Below, piece by piece: positions 57,725 through 64,000 of a DNA stretch of 64,000 bases (the stretch's first letter is position 1; the number at the start of each line of letters is the position of its first letter). The notes under the pieces were generated by a model, which saw nothing but the letters and a program-made list of their open reading frames with translations, was not told the origin of the DNA and did not search any database. Both the position numbers and the translations under genes were made by a program. Source of the DNA: Haemonchus contortus (taxonomy: Eukaryota > Nematoda > Chromadorea > Rhabditida > Trichostrongylidae); contig LS997564.1 in NCBI GenBank assembly GCA_000469685.2, positions 41,992,240-42,056,239 of the forward strand, written 5' to 3'.

Positions 57725-60700
57725 ATGACCTCGCCAGACAATTCCAACAGCAACAACTATGACTCCTACCCTGACTTCTCGAACTTCAGACCATTGCAGA
57801 ACTAAACCCCAAATAAAACCAGCAAAGAGGCTATTCGACTGAAATACACAACAAATGATCGAATAATATTCAGAGAAGTACAAATTTCTGCGTGCGTCAT
57901 GTTCGTGACTCTGATGGCGGCTGCTGTGATAGGAAACGCTGTGGTCATGTGGATCATCTACAAACACAAGGTTAGTCTTCCTTCTTTCTATTGAGTATTG
58001 AAAAACTGCTAGCAGTAGCTACTGGACTATTCTGACGATTTCGGGGTGTAGAAGAAAGCATCCATCAACTGCCTGGGAATAGGCACTAATCGCTAATCTG
58101 ATGAAGGTGGTCATTTTGAGCAGCTTTCTCTCCACAGAAGACGCAAACTTTATAGGATAACCCAAATGGCAATAGACATGAGAACAACGATAATTTAGAA
58201 AAATTCAGGTGATGCATCATGGCTTCAACTACTTTCTTTTCAACATGGCCTTTGCGGACCTGCTCATTGCAGTTTTCAATGTGGGAACGTCCTGGACATT
58301 CAATCTTTACCATGATTGGTGGTAAGTTAACACATACAATCCACCTTGTTGAAAAAAATTCCAGGCCATTGAGCTTCCCGAAAATGAAAGTATTACAGTT
58401 TATGAAGTTTTGCTCAATATCAGACGCCTGTCTTGAGGTTGAAAATCTAACTAGCAGATATCTGCAAACCGACAAGCCAGAACAAAAACGAAATGGGGGA
58501 GGGGGGTGGGGGGGGGGGGTTAAATTAATTCTTCCGTAGGGCGCAGATATATATGCAACATTTGGTAAATCTACACGAAAGGCGCTGGAGACAGCTTGGG
58601 ACAGAATTAAGAGGGAAACCCAACATGGAGAAAGGACAAAGTTTTGAATAGGGGGGGGGGGGCTGATTCGACAAAACGTATCCGCAGGGCGAATCAATCT
58701 CGCCGCCAAACCCATAAAATGAAGAGAACGAAGAAACGGGGTCTCACAAAAAAGCGAGTTATGAGAAAAGCTTTGGCCACGGGCAGGACTTGAACCAGTA
58801 GTTACCCTTTCTAGACTGCTTTTTTTCTTATCAGCTATGGTTCAAAAACCATTTTGAGGGCGGGGCAAGTTATGTCCTGGAAGTGTAAGGGATAAGGAGA
58901 AGATATTGAAAATCGCATATACGGCTTCAAGTCCCGTCCCAGGCAGACGCTTTGCCTGAACGCGCCGACCTTATGAGACTTTCGCCTTTCGACCGCGACG
59001 AAACGACAATATGTCAAAAAAAAACATCAACTCCACTTGACATTTATGCTCAGCCACTGCCTCGTTAATATTGTTCGACTCTTGCGTCACAACTGCTTCT
59101 ATAATCTTTCCTCTGTTGCTAGGGATTCAATCGTTCAGGTATGGCGATATTTGTGTTCTGACTTCATTTTTCGGCATCGCTCCAACGACGGTATCTGTGT
59201 TCTCAATGATGGCTCTCAGCTGGGATAGGTAAGAATGCATCGTTTTTGTTAAACAAGCTGCGATCTCAAAATCCCTCAATCAGCACCTAAACAATTGTGG
59301 TTTGCGTCCAGAGTTCTAATACTAGTTTCACTCTCTTCAAGATAGATAAAACGGAAGAAGGTAAGCTGATATCTCAGGAGACGCGGAAACTCACCCATGG
59401 AGTACGACCCAGTTCAGCCATTCTCAGAGACACGTCACTGGCAGATTACTGACTGCGAACTGTTCAAGCTTTTGTTAGTCGTAACTCTGTAATAGTTAGC
59501 ACTTCTTTGAAGCGACGGAGCCTTCCCTTTCTTGACTTTTGTAAATGGGGTTATGGTAGCGGGTACAGCCCTTACAGTCTTAGCATGGATTTGCTGGCCA
59601 AGTTTAGCCCATGTCAGACAAACTGCCCTCCCTCCCGAGCTCGATTCTGAATAAACATATCGAGCATACGTGCAAAAGAGAAGGAATAGGATGACACGAA
59701 CTCTGAATTACTTCTTTTTGATTCAGTTGAACCGTTTGAGAGTGCTCTTTAATTTGTGGGCTCTCTTCGTGTGCAAGTCTACTGTCATAAAATATGAGGT
59801 GGTTCAATTGCAAGTTACTTCGACGTAAAAGGCTTTTATGTAGATTTCTTCAGATGCCAAGCCGTGGTGCGACCGTTGCGAAAGCGCCCTCTATCACGCC
59901 GTCGCTCTCTCATTACCATAGCTATCATTTGGGCAATTTCTACTGTTACGGCGCTCCCATTCGCATTTGCAGCTACAGTAAGTGAAGCTCCTGAATTCGA
60001 TAAATCGGCAATAAAAAAATCATCGCTGTTCAACCACGTTTTCATTACCATAAAGATTACTTTCATCAAAATTTTTATGTGCCAAACCTCATCCTGAAAC
60101 ATGGGATAATTCGCGACCTGAAAGAAAAATAAAAGGCCGTTTTTCAGGTGAGGGAACTTTATCTGTTCAACGTTCTGAGCAGGGAGGTCTCGATCCGACA
60201 TGCCTGCGCAGCGCCTGCACATCCCGTGTAAGTTTCATGGGGTCAGTTGGAACAGGGCTAACCATTACGGTTCATAGCTCAATTGAGAACTAAGCAACAA
60301 GAGAGCGTCAGCTGACCTTTGTAGTCCTTTTGGTATATTCATGGTTCAGCAATATCAAATATTAAACTCAACAGATGACCACATCATCTGGTCTTTTGCG
60401 CAAATTGTATGGGGAAGTCCGCCACAAAACAGAATAGAAGTGAATAAATCATGAGTAATTACAGATTCGATCATATTCTGTTCCTTATCCAGTACGCACT
60501 GCCCCTATTCGTACTTTCACTCACCTTTGCTCGGATTGCGTGTGCATTCAGGTAACGATTTCATTCATTCCACCTGCCCGACTTGTATGCAGTACTTGGA
60601 AGCCACAACTATTTCCTGGAAAGAAGAGTTCTACGACTTGTTTCCTCTCCCCCCCCCCCCCCCCCCGAAGGTTTTCATCCTATCTGTTCTTACTTGAAGG

Positions 60701-60947
60701 CCCTAAAAGAGATTACATCGTCCTCGAAGCGCCATAGATTGATTCACTTCTGTATATGGTAGGAAAAGAGTGTGTATATCGTAGTCAGTGGGGCAATGAT
60801 AGACAGTAGTAGACAGTTTTCCGAGAATGTCAAAGCTCCTGAGCCCCCTTATTCTGATATCTACTGCTTGAACATCGCTTTAGGTCGACGGATGTCGCCG
60901 CCGGTAGCAACTCGAAGGCTTCGAATCATATCAGAGCAAAGAATAAG
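57725..60947 (+). CDS. tkr-1: Tachykinin-type neuropeptide receptor (class A GPCR), 3' partial
   Basis: Seven-helix receptor of the tachykinin/NPR group. Exons: 57725-57970, 58209-58321, 59139-59228, 59854-59977, 60148-60227, 60465-60551 and 60884-60947; all phases agree. The N-terminus has N-glycosylation sites (DNSNSNN). TM1 has AAAVIGNAVVMWIIYKHK. TM2 has FNYFLFNMAFADLLIAVF, followed by DWWYG at ECL1. TM3 has FFGIAPTTVSVFSMMALS and a WDR in place of DRY. TM4 follows RPLRKRPLSRRRS. ECL2 contains the conserved cysteine (RHACAAP). TM5 has IQYALPLFVLSLTFARIA. The loop ends RAKNK before a weak donor (GTCCGG). TM6 and TM7 are not found before 64000; they are off-window or lost. An in-frame TAA at 57803-57805 interrupts the N-terminal exon. 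The symbol rests on remembered resemblance to C. elegans TKR-1. Confidence 0.85.
58496..58520. repeat. Poly-G tract inside a tkr-1 intron
   Basis: Interrupted G run in the intron between the TM2 and TM3 exons. A second 12-G run lies at 58651-58662 in the same intron. Confidence 0.9.
58780..58845 (-). other. Possible tRNA-like promoter pair (SINE relic)
   Basis: The minus strand has TAGCTGATAAG (A-box-like) and, about 40 bases on, GGTTCAAGTCC (matches the B-box). The T-stem is not well paired, so it is not a working tRNA. It lies in a tkr-1 intron. Confidence 0.3.
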
Positions 60948-61049
60948 GTCCGGTTTGCAACAGCTAAAGACTGTTTTTCATGTTTATTTCTTCTTTATCT
61001 TTTCATATTTCTTCATACTTTTGCTCTTCATGGAGTGAGAATATACCAA

Positions 61050-61520
61050 TGTGGAGAAGGAAGCCTCGTGAAAGCGCGGGCAGAAGACTTAAGCTTCAGG
61101 AGAACTAGTTCGCCAAAGACCCGGCAAGACTGCTGTAGAGAATGTATAGGACCTCTTCTTCGAGAAGCTCGATAGTCAGGAACCAAAGAAGTTCATCTTT
61201 CTATTGATCGAATCCCTACATGGGACTACTCAAGACGTCGTTGTAGTTAGGGCCATAAAGTACGAGGACGATGCAATCCCGAGCAGGTCTGGTGATGTCA
61301 AGCGCAGGCGGGAAGAATATTTCGATAAACTCCTAGATGAAGAATCCTACCACGAGAACAGACACGGCGGCTGAACGCATCACACTCTGGACCGACGAGA
61401 TGCGTAAAGATAAAGTTTGTAAAGGAGAACGACTGGTCCAGACGGTGTATCACATCTAACAACTCATTTCGGGTCTGAGAGGTCAAGTCTTTTGGAAAAT
61501 CATGTGATATCGATCGGGAC
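61050..61520 (+). pseudogene. Decayed non-LTR retrotransposon (LINE) fragment
   Basis: Plus-strand frames interrupted by stops contain RQRPGKTAVENV, then SGDVKRRREEYFDKLLDEE, then TGPDGV and HLTTHFGS. This order matches the linker before reverse transcriptase in RTE/Jockey-like LINEs, where an E.YF..LL segment precedes a GPDG(I/V) motif. It is badly decayed and lacks RT catalytic motifs. Confidence 0.65.
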
Positions 61521-61647
61521 TAGACTTCTGGGTTCCGAATTGACGGCAAATGTAAGCCCACGATGAGAAGAAAACAAAAAAACATCACTTCAGATGGAAA
61601 ATTTTCGGTAAATCAGCAAAAAAATCCAAGTTAGTAGAATTTATACA

Positions 61648-61700
61648 TGGCCGGGTGGGAGCGACTGCCATCGCTGCGAGCCACTAGGCTATATATGTAT
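61648..61700 (-). other. Weak tRNA A-box-like sequence
   Basis: The minus strand reads TAGCCTAGTGGCTCGCAGCG, which fits the A-box consensus. No B-box is seen downstream. Possibly another SINE head. Confidence 0.25.
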
Positions 61701-62309
61701 GTAGCTCTCATGCTTTGAAAGCTTTCAATGATCATCAACACTCCACAAAATTCCGGACTGCGAAATCTGTCTCGTCCCAATGCAGCAGTTTTAATTTTCC
61801 CTTCCCTTACCAAAGCTTTCTGAAATTGTAACAAATTCAATGGTCCTCTATTAATTAGGAATTACCAGCACATCCGGTTTATAACATCGACATTGCGTTG
61901 TCCAATCTAAAAATCATGGGAAGAAAAGAAAATTGGACAGAGTTCTGCGGGCATTTAGCAACCATCAGGCTTCTTCGATGAACTATATGATAGACATCTA
62001 AACGGCAACGATGAAAAGCTTGAAACACCAGAAATTTTTCAACCCTCTAAGCTCCAGGCCCCACGTTATATGGATTGACGGATCGGTTTTACCGAAAGGT
62101 TTGAATTCCGTCGGTTGAAGAGAAAATATTCATTCAAAAGTACCCTCTGACCCTACCGACCTTCATAAATGTAATTATTAAGTCGTGAGTTAGTTGTGGT
62201 GACTCCATGAGAATATCATAACTTCCAAAAAATGAATGTTTCGTTTCTGGAGGCCTCGAATTCCCAATAGAACGCCTACTACGCTTTCACTACAGTGCTG
62301 GCCGTTGGT

Positions 62310-62352
62310 GGGGAGGGGGGGGGGTGGGGGTGGGGGGAGCGGGGGGGGGGGA
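62310..62352. repeat. Compound poly-G tract
   Basis: About 40 bases, mostly G with short interruptions. Strong potential for G-quadruplex on the plus strand. Confidence 0.9.
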
Positions 62353-64000
62353 CTAGAGTGCATTGCGTTTATGTTTCTGCCAATCACTTATCAGTCTCCT
62401 CTCTCTTCCTTAAAGATTGGCAGCACTCAAACTGGCTGGAATTTACTCGCGGAAGGGGTCGGTGACAGAGCTAACATCGTCGGAGACCACCCGGGTGCGG
62501 TAGTTGCGAAGACTGCGGTTACCCTCTGCGGGACTGCCCCTGGAAGTGTCGTTGTCTGGGGACGAAGCACAGAGATTGAAGAGTCCCCTCTCCGCCGCTG
62601 AGGCGGTCTTCGCGTTCTCGCTGTGCGCCGTGAATTTCGTCGCCGATCCTCGAACTCGAAGACTCCCAACCTTGCAAATTTCATGACGAAGAGGTCACCC
62701 AGCAAGCTGACCCATCCCAAGACTACTATGAGTTCAACGGGTTACAGGGAAAGGGTGGCAACCAAGGGGTCGGGGGTCCGAGTACTGCTCTCCAGCGAAT
62801 ATTTTGTACACGTTATGAAATCCGATGTACGTTATGAAGACTCGGGTTTCAGGTGCAATTCCCTGAAAGCGCAGCGAATAAGGATCTCACCTCTCGTCTG
62901 CAAGAGAGAGATCACCTTCCAGGGCCCATGCTTTTCTGCAAAATTCTTCCACTGGTTTCATTCTAAGAAGCTCAAAGAAGATGAAGATAAGCTGGAGACT
63001 TATTCCCTTCCTTTCAGCTTATCTGACTAGCACGAACCACCTAGGTGGCCTGAACGATGCCCGGCAGCCCAGGCCCATTCGAGTCGAATGCGGCTGATAC
63101 GGTACCCACCGACCACCAGGCGAACCTCAGCACCGTACACCGTACTGCTTGTGTGCTCCGCGTTAATCACTGGCAAAAAGGGGTCAAAAACCTCCTACCT
63201 CCCTCAGCCCCTGAGGCAAACTCTTCCCGTCTGCCCCCTCTTACTCAATGAGTTCTGCTAGACCTACAGCAGTAACAGGTACGTTACTCATAATGGGTGG
63301 GCGCAATTGAGGACCTCGGCTTGACGGCCGAGTCCACACTCCATATTACTGGACTCGCCGGAGAGCCGAGGCCCCGCCCACTTCAGAGCCAGCTGAACCA
63401 GCCCGGCTCGACCGCCCCCCTTGTCTAGCCGAAGGCTGGTCTTACAATTTTGACCCAAGCGTGACTGGTAAGTGACAGACCACACGCTTTTTTGCATTCT
63501 TTTGAGAATGCTCTCTGAATACTTTTGCAGGAACCCTTCTTGTTTCCTTAGAAGCACTTGCCCGATGCCAATAAGCTTAAACTGGAAGTTCTGAGAAAAA
63601 TAAACCGGAGAAGCTTGAACCATGTAGAAAAGTTGGAAATCGATGGAAAAGCTAGAACCTGGAGAAGGAGTTAGAAAAGAAAAGGAGGAAGAGGTAAAAT
63701 TAATGGAAAAGTTGCAAATTAGGAAAGAACTGGTGCTGGAAAAGCTTGTAATTTGTGTGGGAGGAGCTGAATTTGGTGGAGAAATAGCTGAGGTTTGTAG
63801 AAAGATTCGTAGAAAAATATTTCGTATTTGTAGAAATTTTTAGGAATAGCCCCCCAATTTGTGACGGGATGACCGAAAATCTCCAGAGAAAAGCTTGAAC
63901 CAACTCGCAAAATGATCAAATAATAGTTTGAAAAGGCTATTTGTAATAGAAAACCAGATTCCGAGGTAAAATATTAGGAAATCGGTAGGGGAGTAGTCAA
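62353..64000. other. Repetitive-looking end of window
   Basis: Overlapping frames between 62427 and 63030 are arginine/serine rich on both strands, with no domain; a third frame reads SQDYYEFNGLQGKGGNQGV, possibly part of a repeat polyprotein. From about 63600 to 63850 the plus strand is purine-rich, with repeated GAAAAG(T/C)T words. I found no tkr-1 TM6/TM7 exons here. Confidence 0.35.

Noticed and set aside
62236..62601. Glycine/proline-rich frames over poly-G tracts (also 22693-22878, 44727-44909, 58086-58715)
   Set aside because: Produced by homopolymer translation; not evidence of genes.
1..64000. CRISPR array, operon or bacterial-type features
   Set aside because: The sequence is eukaryotic with introns throughout; no regular spacer-repeat array or ribosome-binding sites are seen.

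Overview
The window looks like nuclear DNA of a parasitic nematode, most likely a strongylid such as a hookworm. The evidence is many short exons with GT..(T)TTCAG introns, typical nematode gene families (an astacin with EGF, CUB and TSP1 domains, an anion-type Cys-loop channel, a tachykinin-type receptor, a divergent F-box protein), a BEL/Pao retroelement with a phlebovirus-like envelope, and many poly-G/poly-C tracts. The species is an inference. I assembled gene models by hand and checked every splice phase, but no alignment or search was run.

Layout. 296-4717 (+): the 3' eleven exons of an astacin metalloprotease; its 5' end lies outside the window. 6140-6406 (+): an unplaced coding-like exon. 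6663-13296 (-): a complete 13-exon Cys-loop ligand-gated channel of 484 aa. 13.3-27.4 kb: mostly repeats and non-coding DNA, with a tRNA-derived SINE at 14795-15094, an unknown 3' gene end at 23337-23578, a large inverted repeat at 24755-25160 and a Tc1 relic near 26.6 kb.

27499-41270 (+): an F-box gene of about 203 aa whose small exons are spread over almost 14 kb. Intron 1 holds an internally deleted mariner (27712-28611). Intron 2 holds a complete BEL/Pao element (30603-40511) in antisense, with LTRs that read as identical and a 5-bp target duplication. The retroelement has one 2424-codon reading frame running gag, protease, RT, RNase H, integrase and glycoprotein, then an in-frame TGA just before the membrane-anchor segment.

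43.4-44.2 kb (+) and 48.8-49.4 kb (-) carry two small genes of unknown function. Isolated coding-like exons lie at 42.2, 47.9, 50.7, 52.2, 55.1 and 55.7 kb. A second SINE copy lies at 57285-57587. A tachykinin-receptor gene (tkr-1-like) runs from 57725 to about 60947, with an in-frame TAA in its N-terminal exon and without TM6/TM7 in the window. A decayed LINE fragment follows at about 61.1-61.5 kb, then G-rich repetitive DNA.

The genes do not form an operon or pathway. They appear as independent genes separated, and in one case interrupted, by transposable elements.
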